From: an uncultured Clostridia bacterium
GTDB lineage: Bacteria > Bacillota > Clostridia > Oscillospirales > Ruminococcaceae
Reading direction: 5' to 3'
Length of the DNA: 64,000 nucleotides
Assembly (NCBI GenBank): GCA_944382875.1
Contig: CALWNQ010000005.1
Span: 62,001-126,000 of the forward strand
Shown: positions 7,104 to 14,648 of the stretch, piece after piece
Position numbering within the stretch: position 1 is the stretch's first letter
Layout: every line of letters starts with the position of its first letter
Program-made: the position numbers and the translations under genes
Notes under the pieces: model-generated
Told to the model about the DNA's origin: nothing
The model's input: the letters and a program-made list of their open reading frames with translations, nothing else
Databases searched by the model: none

Positions 7104-7263
7104 TGGGTGTCTCCCCTTCGCACCAGGTTAGACCTGGAGCATCACACGCTTTCAGTCCTTCCTGTTTGTTTTCAATTTGTGTCCCGCGCTGGCAGATAAT
7201 GCCAGTGACAAGGAGTTGAACCGCCGTTTTTTTTGAATGGGTGCCGTCCCCGGGTTCTTTTTC
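7104..7263 (-). ncRNA. Long structured leader upstream of the PLMP-like gene
   Basis: About 155 nt lie between the predicted start site and the TTG codon. On the minus strand they contain CTGGCA / TGCCAG (5-nt loop) and CCAGGT / ACCTGG (3-nt loop) hairpins, and the direct repeat CACCCATT followed by an A-run, once near the 5' end and once at the start codon. No known riboswitch is recognised. IscB genes carry their omega RNA (HEARO) at this position, so the same arrangement is possible here, but this is inference. Confidence 0.35.
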
Positions 7264-7293
7264 AGTATAGCACGCAGACCGAAAGCCTGTCAA
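7264..7293 (-). promoter_or_regulatory. Promoter of the PLMP-like gene and its leader
   Basis: On the minus strand, TTGACA (7288-7293), 18-bp spacer, TATACT (7264-7269). Confidence 0.75.
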
Positions 7294-7334
7294 TTATGGA
7301 AAAGAGCGAAAAATAGACGCATTGTTTGTTACTT

Positions 7335-8033
7335 TCAGCAAAATACGCTGCCGTCTTTGCAGAGGATACGGTTGCGGCGGATCATACGGTAGTCAAGCTC
7401 CAGTCCGGCTGCCGCGGCAAATGCGTCGGTGAGCAGGGTGGGGTTGATATTTTGAAAGATTCCGGCAGGGAGTGTGATGTCCAGCGAAACCGCATCCCCC
7501 AAGAGGCCGGTTTTGCTTGCCAAGATGCTTGGCTTCAGGTCGATTTGCTTGGGGCCTTTTTTAGTGCGCTTTTCGGTGAGAATGGATTCCTGTGACAGAA
7601 AAGCGTCAAACTTCGCCAAAAGCTCTCCGGACGGGATATTTTTCGAGGAAAATAACAGAGAGTATTCCGCTTTTTCGATTTCTTCCGCCTTTTTTTCCGG
7701 TGCGGCAATCCGGGTGATGACAATCCCCTCCGGCAGCGCCGCGTTCAGGCGGGAAATCACCTCCGCTTCGGGCAGATTCTCCCGCAGACGGAAGTCGAAG
7801 CTTTCCTCCACCCCCTCATAACCGAGGGCAATCGGCAACGCAAAGGTGAGGTAGATGTGGGGGTTAAACCCCTGCGTAAACCAGATGGGCAGCCGGGAAC
7901 GCTGGAACGACCGCTGAATAGTGCGGTACAGATCCAGGTGGGAAATATATTTCGCGCGTCCCTCCTTGCGGTAAAAAGCGCGGATGTCGTAAACGGGTGT
8001 TCCCTCCACTACGATGATTTTCGGATTATCCAA
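7335..8033 (-). CDS. TIGR03936-family radical SAM-associated protein (DUF2344)
   Basis: A 232-residue protein of the DUF2344/TIGR03936 family, found next to or fused to the TIGR03960 radical SAM enzyme in many Firmicutes. The conserved N-terminus is visible: FYRKEGRAKYISHLDLYRTIQRSFQRS, then GFNPHIYLTFALPIALGYEG. The start is TTG 8033 with GGAGGAGGT 6 nt upstream, and it overlaps the end of the radical SAM gene by 8 nt, so translation is likely coupled. The family is thought to act with its radical SAM partner, perhaps on RNA or ribosomal components, but the reaction is not established. Confidence 0.88.
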   Translation of the reverse strand: MDNPKIIVVEGTPVYDIRAFYRKEGRAKYISHLDLYRTIQRSFQRSRLPIWFTQGFNPHIYLTFALPIALGYEGVEESFDFRLRENLPEAEVISRLNAALPEGIVITRIAAPEKKAEEIEKAEYSLLFSSKNIPSGELLAKFDAFLSQESILTEKRTKKGPKQIDLKPSILASKTGLLGDAVSLDITLPAGIFQNINPTLLTDAFAAAAGLELDYRMIRRNRILCKDGSVFC

Positions 8034-9876
8034 TGCAGTGACCTCCTCCGATCAGCTTGTTGGCGCCGCACCCGGCGCAGTGTTCCTTACAGTTGGGAGT
8101 AATTTCGGCGCGTTTGGCCTTTTCGTACTCCCGCAGCAGGAATGCTTTAGTCACACCCACGTCAATGTGATCCCACGGCAGGACTTCTTCCGGCGAACGT
8201 TCCCGATTGGCGTAGAATTCCATCGTCAAGCCGGCTTCCGCCATCGCTTCTTTCCATTTGTCGAAGTCGAAAAACTCCTCCCAACTGTCGAATTTGCATC
8301 CTTTTTTCCAGGCAGTATAAATTACCTTGCCCAATCTCCGGTCGCCGCGGGCCAGAACGCCCTCCAGCACCGAAGTTTTCACCTCGTGGTAGTTGAGCGA
8401 GATTTTGCGGGTGGTCAGGCTGTGGCGGAGAAAATCGTGCTTCTTTACAATGGTGTCATAGGTGTCCTGGGCGCACCACTGGAACGGGGTGAACGGCTTG
8501 GGCACAAAGGTGGAAACCGAAATCGTCACATTGACGCCTTTTCCCTTGGGCTTGGTCGGCAGCGAGTAGTAGAGGTCCACAATCCGCTGTCCAAGCTGGG
8601 TGATCCCCAAGAGATCCTCTTCGGTTTCGGTGGGCAGCCCCATCATAAAGTAGAGCTTGACACCGGTGTAGCCGCCCTCAAAGGCGATGCGGGAGGTGCG
8701 CATGATCTCTTCCTCGGTAACGCCCTTGTTGATGACGTCGCGCAGCCGCTGGGTGCCGGCTTCCGGCGCAAAGGTCAAGCCGGTTTTGCGGACTTTGTTG
8801 ACCTTGTCGAGCAGCTCTTTGGAGAAGTTGTCCACCCGGAGCGAAGGCAGCGACAGGTTGATTTTCTGGTCAAGGGTATAGTCGATGATCTTGTCGAGCA
8901 TCTCCTCCACCTGCGGATGGTCGGAGGTGGAAAGGGATGCGAGCGACATCTCCTCATAGCCGGTGGTTTCGCAGAGGCTCTTGCCCTGAGAGCAGAGGAC
9001 GTCCGGCGACTTGGCGCGGATGGGGCGATAGATAAAGCCAGCCTGACAGAACCGGCAGCCGCGGATACAGCCGCGCATGATTTCCAGTACCGCGCGGTCG
9101 TGGACAACCTCGGTGTAGGGCACGACAAAGGTTTCGGGGTAGAACGCCTTGTCCATATCCCGGCAAATGCGCTTGGTGATTTTGGCGGGCGCGCCATCTT
9201 TTGGGGTGACGGCGGCAACAGTACCGTCCGGATTGTAGGTAACTTCGTACAGGGAGGGCACATACATACCCGGAATCTGCGCGGCATCCCGGAGGAAGGC
9301 CTGCTTGTCCCAGTTTCCGACGGCTTTGTGCTTCTGGTAGAGGTCGATCATTTCGAGCATAATCTCCTCGCCCTCGCCAAGCTGCACCAAGTCGGCAAAG
9401 TCGCAGAGCGGCTCAACATTCATGGCGCAGGGACCACCCATCCAGACGATGGGGTCATCGTTGCCGCGTTCGGCCGCCAGAGGATTCACGCCGCCCAGGT
9501 CGAGCATGTTCAGAATATTGGTGTAGGAAAGCTCATACTGGAGCGAAAAGCCCAGAAAATCGAAATCGGTGAGCGGATCGAAGCTTTCCAGTCCATAAAG
9601 CGGGATGCCGTTTTCCCGCATCAGCGCTTCCATGTCCATCCAGGGGGCATAGACGCGCTCCGCCCAGCAGTCCTCCCGCGCGTTGATGAGGGAGTAGAGG
9701 ATTTTCAGGCCGAGATGGGACATGCCGATCTCGTAGTTATCCGGGAAACAGAGGGCCAGGCGGGTTTTCACCTGTGCCTTATCCTTGACCACGCTGTTGA
9801 ATTCACCGCCGACATACCGTGCAGGCTTCTGCACCTTGAGCAGCAGCGGTTCCAGTTTTTCTCTTAAATTTGACAT
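8026..9876 (-). CDS. TIGR03960-family B12-binding/radical SAM protein
   Basis: A 616-residue radical SAM protein. The N-terminal third resembles a B12-binding (Rossmann) domain. The cluster motif is CIRGCRFC (Cx3Cx2C), in MRGCIRGCRFCQAGFIYRPIR, at about residues 265-285. The C-terminus is cysteine-rich (CKEHCAGCGANKLIGGGHC), which may bind another cluster or zinc. ATG 9876 follows GGAGGAATAAA; the open frame extends upstream, but this start has the ribosome site and aligns with the family. The substrate is unknown. It forms an operon with the DUF2344 partner downstream. Confidence 0.9.
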   Translation of the reverse strand: MSNLREKLEPLLLKVQKPARYVGGEFNSVVKDKAQVKTRLALCFPDNYEIGMSHLGLKILYSLINAREDCWAERVYAPWMDMEALMRENGIPLYGLESFDPLTDFDFLGFSLQYELSYTNILNMLDLGGVNPLAAERGNDDPIVWMGGPCAMNVEPLCDFADLVQLGEGEEIMLEMIDLYQKHKAVGNWDKQAFLRDAAQIPGMYVPSLYEVTYNPDGTVAAVTPKDGAPAKITKRICRDMDKAFYPETFVVPYTEVVHDRAVLEIMRGCIRGCRFCQAGFIYRPIRAKSPDVLCSQGKSLCETTGYEEMSLASLSTSDHPQVEEMLDKIIDYTLDQKINLSLPSLRVDNFSKELLDKVNKVRKTGLTFAPEAGTQRLRDVINKGVTEEEIMRTSRIAFEGGYTGVKLYFMMGLPTETEEDLLGITQLGQRIVDLYYSLPTKPKGKGVNVTISVSTFVPKPFTPFQWCAQDTYDTIVKKHDFLRHSLTTRKISLNYHEVKTSVLEGVLARGDRRLGKVIYTAWKKGCKFDSWEEFFDFDKWKEAMAEAGLTMEFYANRERSPEEVLPWDHIDVGVTKAFLLREYEKAKRAEITPNCKEHCAGCGANKLIGGGHCIG

Positions 9877-9917
9877 TTTATTCCTCCAATGCCCGGTGTC
9901 CGGGCAGCCATTTTCGC

Positions 9918-9972
9918 CGCGGCCGCACAGCGCCGAGCTGACATGATACACCTTTTTGACAAGCAAAAAGGT
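9918..9972. repeat. Left-end element, copy 2: GC box plus hairpin with GACAAGC loop
   Basis: CGCGGCCGCACAGCG (9918-9932), then an 8-bp stem ACCTTTTT / AAAAAGGT (9950-9972) around the loop GACAAGC (9958-9964). Compared with copy 1 at 779-834, stem bases differ on both sides while pairing is kept, and the loop is unchanged. Another perfect hairpin, TGCCCGG / CCGGGCA, precedes it at 9890-9906, just upstream of the radical SAM gene's ribosome site. Confidence 0.6.
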
Positions 9973-10006
9973 TCGATACGGTTTTTTGTCCTTTTTAAAA
10001 TTTCCA

Positions 10007-10228
10007 TTAGTCTTTCGGATTGGGATTGTCCGTCAATCCCAGCAGGTAATCGGCGGAAACGCCGTAAAACTTCGCGAGGGCAACGATGGTTGACGCGGTG
10101 GGTTCGCGTTGACCATATTCGTATCGCTGATACTCTCTCAGGGAAATATTGATTTCCATTGCAATTATCTTTTGCAGAATCCCTTTTTCCTTTCTCAGCG
10201 ATAACATTCTTTCAGATAATTTTGGCAT
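10007..10228 (-). CDS. XRE-family transcriptional regulator (module 2)
   Basis: A 73-residue HTH protein: LSLRKEKGILQKIIAMEINISLREYQRYEYGQREPTAS, then KFYGVSADYLLGLTDNPNP. The GVSADYLLGL ending is shared with the two XRE proteins of module 1, though the recognition helix differs. ATG 10228 follows ATGAGGAGA. It diverges from the DUF6809-like gene at 10536 and very likely binds the two TGTCC-type sites at 10251-10292, repressing that promoter and perhaps its own. Confidence 0.85.
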   Translation of the reverse strand: MPKLSERMLSLRKEKGILQKIIAMEINISLREYQRYEYGQREPTASTIVALAKFYGVSADYLLGLTDNPNPKD

Positions 10229-10244
10229 ATTTTCTCCTCATATA

Positions 10245-10273
10245 TTGACATGTCCCAAAGGGCATGTTATAAT
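10245..10273 (+). promoter_or_regulatory. Consensus sigma-A promoter of module 2 DUF6809-like gene
   Basis: TTGACA (10245-10250), 17-bp spacer, TATAAT (10268-10273): a perfect consensus, as in module 1. The start site would be near 10280, giving a leader of about 255 nt. Confidence 0.85.
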
Positions 10274-10292
10274 AAATACGTCCTTTAGGACA
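10251..10292. promoter_or_regulatory. Pair of XRE operator sites
   Basis: TGTCCCAAAGGGCA (10251-10264) fills the promoter spacer. CGTCCTTTAGGACA (10279-10292) covers the start site, and its reverse complement, TGTCCTAAAGGACG, matches the first in 11 of 14 positions. Both are near-palindromes with a shared TGTCC-AAAGG core, as expected for a dimeric repressor. Confidence 0.75.
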
Positions 10293-10343
10293 CATGATAT
10301 GATAATAAAGAAATAGGAAAAGTTTACTTAGCCAATTTTATTA

Positions 10344-10507
10344 GGGAACCCCTTGATAGGGTTCCCCACGGTCAAACAGTCCACCGGACTGTTTGACCTC
10401 CCCTCCTGATCTCTTGGTATCAAAAAGATTCCGCTTTCTGCGGAAAGCGGCCAAAGGCGCTGCCTTTGGAAACCGCCGCCTTTTGGAAAAGGCGGACGAA
10501 AACTTTT
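10344..10507. repeat. Array of five consecutive perfect hairpins ending in the right-hand repeat
   Basis: Stems in order: GGGAACCC/GGGTTCCC (10344-10366), GGTCAAACAGTCC/GGACTGTTTGACC (10370-10398, 13 bp), CCGCTTTC/GAAAGCGG (10431-10450), CCAAAGGC/GCCTTTGG (10451-10469) and CCGCCTTTT/AAAAGGCGG (10476-10495). The 20-bp repeat AAAGGCGGACGAAAACTTTT (10488-10507), identical to 1682-1701, closes the array. All lie in the predicted leader of the DUF6809-like gene. It looks like a composite REP-type element or a heavily structured 5' UTR. Confidence 0.75.
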
Positions 10508-10535
10508 ATTGTTTCGCTGAATGGAGTGTTTTACC

Positions 10536-10793
10536 ATGAAATCCGCCGTCGACATTCTATATGAAAACTGTTATTACCAAAATCCTTTTGATTCGGAGAA
10601 AGATCCGGTTCTGTCCAACTACCGCAGTCTTCTCCGGCGGGAACTCACCAAACGGCAGCGGAAATTCCTCCTGCGTTTCGAGGACCGGTTCGGCCTGCTT
10701 TTGGAACAGCAAAACCGGCAATTCTTTGAAGACGGGCTGCGGCTGGGCATGAGCCTTGGCGCTTTGGCGGACGACACCGAAGAATCATTCTAA
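10536..10793 (+). CDS. DUF6809-like small protein (module 2)
   Basis: An 85-residue protein, paralogous to 869-1150: the cores RSLLRRELTKRQRKFLLRF and FFEDGLRLGMSLGAL align without gaps to the module 1 copy. The N-terminus (MKSAVDILYENCYY) differs. The ATG at 10536 has GGAG 10 nt upstream and is preferred to an in-frame ATG at 10521 that overlaps that site. Function unknown. It diverges from an XRE gene and is driven by a perfect promoter with operators in it. Its last 9 nt overlap the end of the convergent rarA gene. Confidence 0.72.
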   Translation: MKSAVDILYENCYYQNPFDSEKDPVLSNYRSLLRRELTKRQRKFLLRFEDRFGLLLEQQNRQFFEDGLRLGMSLGALADDTEESF

Positions 10794-12059
10794 CTTCTTC
10801 CCTTTAATCCGCTCCCAGTAGGCTTTGGCCGCCTGTTCGGTCTTGTTTTCCCCAAAATGGTAATAGGTGCGGTCTTTCAAGGCGTCCGGCAGGTACTGCT
10901 GATCCACCCATCGGCCTGGAAAATCGTGCGGGTACTGATAGAACTGCCCCTTAACCTCCGCGTCTTCCCCGTCGAAATGCTTATTCTGCAAAGTCCGCGG
11001 AATCGGGCCGGAAATTCCTTTTTTCAGGTCGTCCATCGCCTCGTTGATGGCGTTGTGGGCAGTGTTGGATTTGGGCGCCGTCGCCACCAGAATCACCGCG
11101 TCCGCCAGCGGAAGCCGCGCTTCCGGCATCCCCACCTGCAAAGCGGTATCTACCGCCGCTTTGACAATCGGAATAATCATCGGGTAGGCAAGCCCCACAT
11201 CCTCAGAAGCGCAAACCAAGAGCCGCCGGCAGGCCGAAGGCAGGTCCCCCGCTTCAAGCAGCCGCGCCAGATAGTGGATGGCGGCGTCCGGATCGGAACC
11301 CCGCATCGACTTCTGATAGGCGGACACGATGTCGTAATGCTCGTCACCCTCCCGGTCGTAGCGCATCGCGCTCCGCTGGGAAAGCTCTTTGGCCAGTTCG
11401 AGCGAAACCACCCGCTCCGTTTCCTCCAGCCGGGAAGAAAGGGTGAGCAGCTCCACCGTATTGAGCGCCTTGCGGACATCGCCACCGCAGCTCCGCGCAA
11501 TGTGGGAAATCACGCCGTCCTCCAGACGGATCGGCATCCCCACATCCTCTTCCATCGCGGTAAAGCCACGCGCTACCACCTTTTCCACCTCTTCCGGCTC
11601 CACCTGTTTGAATTCAAAAACAGTCGAGCGGCTGAGCACCGCGTTGTAGATATAAAAATACGGGTTTTCGGTGGTCGAGGCAATCAGCGTGATCCGCCCG
11701 TCCTCGATATATTCGAGCAGCGACTGCTGCTGTTTTTTGTTGAGATACTGGATCTCGTCCAGATAAAGCAGCACGCCATTGTAGCCGATGATGGTGTCGA
11801 GCTCCTCCACAATCGCCTTGATGTCGGCCAGCGACGCGTTGGTGCCGTTCAGCTTGTGCAGTCGCTTTTTGGTCTGCGCGGCGATGATCCGGGCAACCGT
11901 GGTCTTGCCCACACCGGAAGGCCCGTAAAAAATCATGTTGGGGATCCGGCCGCTGTCCAGAATGCGGCGCAGGCTTTTCCCTTCTCCCAAAAGATGCCGC
12001 TGCCCCACCACCTCGTCCAGCGAACGGGGACGGAGCCGATCAGCCAGCGGAGATGCCAT
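10785..12059 (-). CDS. rarA: Replication-associated recombination protein A (MgsA/RarA AAA+ ATPase)
   Basis: A 424-residue AAA+ ATPase acting at stalled replication forks with SSB and DNA polymerase. Walker A is GPSGVGKTT (46-54), Walker B is LYLDEIQYL with D101-E102, and sensor 1 is in STTENP. The C-terminal half carries the MgsA tetramerisation region (SDPDAAIHYLARLLEAGD, then ASEDVGLAYP). ATG 12059 has GGAGGGAACG ahead. It stands alone on the minus strand and ends tail-to-tail with the module 2 gene. Confidence 0.95.
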   Translation of the reverse strand: MASPLADRLRPRSLDEVVGQRHLLGEGKSLRRILDSGRIPNMIFYGPSGVGKTTVARIIAAQTKKRLHKLNGTNASLADIKAIVEELDTIIGYNGVLLYLDEIQYLNKKQQQSLLEYIEDGRITLIASTTENPYFYIYNAVLSRSTVFEFKQVEPEEVEKVVARGFTAMEEDVGMPIRLEDGVISHIARSCGGDVRKALNTVELLTLSSRLEETERVVSLELAKELSQRSAMRYDREGDEHYDIVSAYQKSMRGSDPDAAIHYLARLLEAGDLPSACRRLLVCASEDVGLAYPMIIPIVKAAVDTALQVGMPEARLPLADAVILVATAPKSNTAHNAINEAMDDLKKGISGPIPRTLQNKHFDGEDAEVKGQFYQYPHDFPGRWVDQQYLPDALKDRTYYHFGENKTEQAAKAYWERIKGKKLE

Positions 12060-12143
12060 ATCGTTCCCTCCTTTGCGGATTCCTGTCCTTTTATTTTACA
12101 TGATTTTTTGGAAAAAGTAAACCTTTCCGCAAAAAAAGGGGGG

Positions 12144-12172
12144 TTGCGGACAACCGGGTTTCATGCTACAAT
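12144..12172 (+). promoter_or_regulatory. Promoter of the nitroreductase/AraC pair
   Basis: TTGCGG (12144-12149), 17-bp spacer, TACAAT (12167-12172). Confidence 0.6.
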
Positions 12173-12206
12173 AAAAATAAAATTGATACTGTCAGGAGGG
12201 TTTTTG

Positions 12207-12722
12207 ATGAACGAAGTATTGCAAACCATTTACACTCGCCGGAGCGTCCGCTCCTATGAAGCGGAGCCGGTGCCGGAAGCAGTATTGCAGGAAATCGTCA
12301 AAGCGGGCATCTATGCTCCCAGCGCCATGAACCAGCAGTCGTGGCATCTCACCGTGCTGACCAGAAAGGCACTGGAACGCTATGTTGCCTTTGCAGAGAA
12401 AAAAGCGGGACGCAACGCCTACCACAACGCACCCGCTGTTGTCCTCGTTTTTGGCGACAGCGCCGCCATTGAACCGGTGCGGGACGGCACCCTTGCCATC
12501 AGCAGCATGATGCTCGCAGCCCGTTCGCTGGGCGTATCCTCCTGCTGGATCAACATCGTGAACCACATTTTTACCGGCCCGGACACGGACGCCATGGCCG
12601 CAGAGTGGGGAATCCCCGCTGGATACCGGCCGGTTGGTTCGCTGGAACTTGGATACAGCGCCGAAGAAGCGCGGGAAGCAGCACCCCGGAAAGACGGCAC
12701 CGTGACCTGGCTTTCGGAATAA
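12207..12722 (+). CDS. Nitroreductase-family FMN-dependent oxidoreductase
   Basis: A 171-residue flavoprotein of the nitroreductase family, cytosolic, using NAD(P)H. The start has the FMN-phosphate motif RRSVRSY at 11-17 and PSAMNQQSWH at 38-47; GVSSCWINIVNH and PVGSLELGY follow. It is short and close to the family minimum. ATG 12207 has AGGAGGG 7 nt upstream. Its TAA overlaps the ATG of an AraC gene (TAATG), so the two are translationally coupled and the regulator probably controls this operon. The substrate is not predictable. Confidence 0.88.
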   Translation: MNEVLQTIYTRRSVRSYEAEPVPEAVLQEIVKAGIYAPSAMNQQSWHLTVLTRKALERYVAFAEKKAGRNAYHNAPAVVLVFGDSAAIEPVRDGTLAISSMMLAARSLGVSSCWINIVNHIFTGPDTDAMAAEWGIPAGYRPVGSLELGYSAEEAREAAPRKDGTVTWLSE

Positions 12723-13522
12723 TGGACGCTTTTTACGAACGGCGCCCCGAAGAGCTGACCGTGAACGAATCCGACATTCTGGACTTTCCCGCTCATTTTC
12801 ACGAGAGCCTGGAGCTTTTTTACGCCCAAACTGCCGGTACTACCGTTCTGGCTGGGGAGCATAGCCGGGACATGCAGCCGGGCGACCTCGCGCTCATTTT
12901 TCCGAACCGCGTTCATGCCTACCGCTGCAACAATCCGCAGCAGCCGCAAAACCGGGCGCAGCTTTTGATCGTCCCGCTGCAGCTTACGGGGGAATACCGA
13001 CAAATCCTTTCCGAAATGGTACCGGAAAATCCGTTTCTGGAATCGCGCTGCCTTCATCCGGATATTGTTTACGCCTTTTCCTCCTTTGCCAGAAAGGAAT
13101 CCCACGCCAACCCACGGGCAAGCCGGGCGCTGATCCAGCTGATCCTCAGCCGGGCGCTGCCCGAGCTTTCGCTGCACAGAAGCTCCGGGGAACAGTCGCT
13201 TGTCTTTCGGATTGTCGAATACCTGTGCGGCCGGTACCGGGAGCCTGTAACGCTCGACCAGCTCGCCAAAGCGCTGGGTGTGAGCCGGTACACCGTTTCC
13301 CGTATTTTTTCGGAAAAAATTGGCTGCGGGTTCCCCGAATACCTAAACCGCCTCCGCCTCGGCGAAGCGGAAAGCCTCCTCGCCTCCACCCGGGCTTCGA
13401 TTACCGAAATCAGCTTCCGCTGCGGCTTTGAAACACCCCGCACCTTCAACCGCGCCTTCTCCAAACGGCACGGCATCACTCCGCGCGAATACCGCATACA
13501 GCAAAAAAGCGCTTCCAAATGA
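12722..13522 (+). CDS. AraC-family transcriptional regulator
   Basis: A 266-residue regulator. The N-terminal cupin-like sensor domain has the characteristic HFHESLELFYA and MQPGDLALIFPNRVHAY; the C-terminal pair of HTH motifs covers about 165-262 (LDQLAKALGVSRYTVSRIFSEKIG and ITEISFRCGFETPRTFNRAFSKRHGITPREYR). The ATG shares its A with the nitroreductase stop. The ligand is unknown; the linked oxidoreductase suggests a redox or aromatic signal, which is inference. A terminator follows at once. Confidence 0.92.
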   Translation: MDAFYERRPEELTVNESDILDFPAHFHESLELFYAQTAGTTVLAGEHSRDMQPGDLALIFPNRVHAYRCNNPQQPQNRAQLLIVPLQLTGEYRQILSEMVPENPFLESRCLHPDIVYAFSSFARKESHANPRASRALIQLILSRALPELSLHRSSGEQSLVFRIVEYLCGRYREPVTLDQLAKALGVSRYTVSRIFSEKIGCGFPEYLNRLRLGEAESLLASTRASITEISFRCGFETPRTFNRAFSKRHGITPREYRIQQKSASK

Positions 13523-13558
13523 GCAACGCCCCTGCCATTCCCGGCAGAGGCGTTTTTT
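13523..13558. terminator. Terminator after araC-type gene
   Basis: AACGCCcCTGCC pairs with GGCAGaGGCGTT, followed by TTTTTT. It can also serve the convergent gene ending at 13564. Confidence 0.85.
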
Positions 13559-13563
13559 CGCGC

Positions 13564-14475
13564 TTATTTGGAGAGGATCTCTTCCTTGCGTGCAAGCAAC
13601 TCGTCCGAGCAGAGGAGCTCTTCCACCTTTTCCATACCCAGACGGTCAATGACAGCCGAGAACCGCTCGCCCTGCTTGCCCTGGTCTTTGAAGAGGAGAA
13701 TGGCTTTTTCCACCACCTTGACAACTTCATCTTTGGTAAACAGGTGAGTCAGCGCGGTACCAATCCGCACAGACTTGCCCCATCTGCCGCCGACATAAAC
13801 CTTATAGAAAGATTCGCTGCCTTCGTTGGCGCCAAAGTAGCACTTGGGGATGCAGCGGCCACAGTTGTTGCATTTTTCGCGGTCGATCACCAGCTTGCCG
13901 TCGATCACATGGCAGGCGTCCATCGGACACTCAATCTCACAGCCGCACTTTTTGCAGCCTTTGCAGGTGTCCAGATTGATGTTCGGGATCCTCTGGCCGA
14001 CAATACCGATGTCGTTCAGGTCGGGCTTTGCACAGTTGTTCGGGCAACCGCCTACCGCAATTTTGAATTTGTGCGGCAGCGCCACATTGTGGTATCCCTC
14101 ATAATAAAGGTCGTGCAGTTCCTTGGCAAGGCCCTGGGTGTCGATCAGGCCGAATACGCACATGGTGCCCTTACAGGCAACCACCGGCCGAACCTTCGCG
14201 CCGGTGCCGCCGGTTACCAGGCCGGCTTTTGCAATCTCAGCTTGAAATGCCTCGATGTCCTCGTAATGCAGGCCGTGAACCTCTACCGTCATACGAGTGG
14301 TAAAAGAAACGTCTCCGTTGCCGAATTTCTTGGCCGCAGCCGAAATCGCAGCCAGCTGTTCCGCGTTGAGGACGCCGTTTTCGGTAATAATACGGCCGTT
14401 AAAATGTTCCTTGTCCTTGTTGAACAGGAAACCCTGCCCTTTTACCGCTTTAATCTGTTCCGGGGTGTAATTCAT
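13564..14475 (-). CDS. AsrC-like siroheme/4Fe-4S sulfite-reductase-family protein
   Basis: A 303-residue redox protein. The N-terminal ferredoxin-like half precedes the siroheme/cluster motif CKGTMC plus GGCPNNC, then an inserted double ferredoxin: CKGCKKCGCEIECPMDAC and CNNCGRCIPKC. This order matches the gamma subunit of anaerobic sulfite reductase (AsrC) and dissimilatory relatives. ATG 14475 has AGAGGA 7 nt before it. Genes for AsrA and AsrB are not in the neighbourhood, so it may use another electron donor or reduce another substrate such as nitrite. Confidence 0.85.
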   Translation of the reverse strand: MNYTPEQIKAVKGQGFLFNKDKEHFNGRIITENGVLNAEQLAAISAAAKKFGNGDVSFTTRMTVEVHGLHYEDIEAFQAEIAKAGLVTGGTGAKVRPVVACKGTMCVFGLIDTQGLAKELHDLYYEGYHNVALPHKFKIAVGGCPNNCAKPDLNDIGIVGQRIPNINLDTCKGCKKCGCEIECPMDACHVIDGKLVIDREKCNNCGRCIPKCYFGANEGSESFYKVYVGGRWGKSVRIGTALTHLFTKDEVVKVVEKAILLFKDQGKQGERFSAVIDRLGMEKVEELLCSDELLARKEEILSK

Positions 14476-14648
14476 GCTGTTCCTCTCTTTCTTTGTTTTG
14501 TGACTAATGTCACAATGTCTAAAATCATGCCGCAAATCTTATCTATATTGTAGCATATTTCCTATTTACTGTCAATTTAAAAATATTTTTGCAGCACCGA
14601 AATTACATCCCCATTCCATTCAATTTCTGGTCATCCTTCCAACTAGGC

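Noticed and set aside
8014-9867. Long open frame on the plus strand opposite the TIGR03960 radical SAM gene
   Set aside because: The minus-strand product has full family motifs; the plus-strand translation is low-complexity, rich in H/G/V, with no ribosome site, and is a by-product of codon bias.
10857-12206. Long plus-strand extension upstream of the nitroreductase
   Set aside because: It is antisense to rarA; promoter and ribosome site place the nitroreductase start at 12207.
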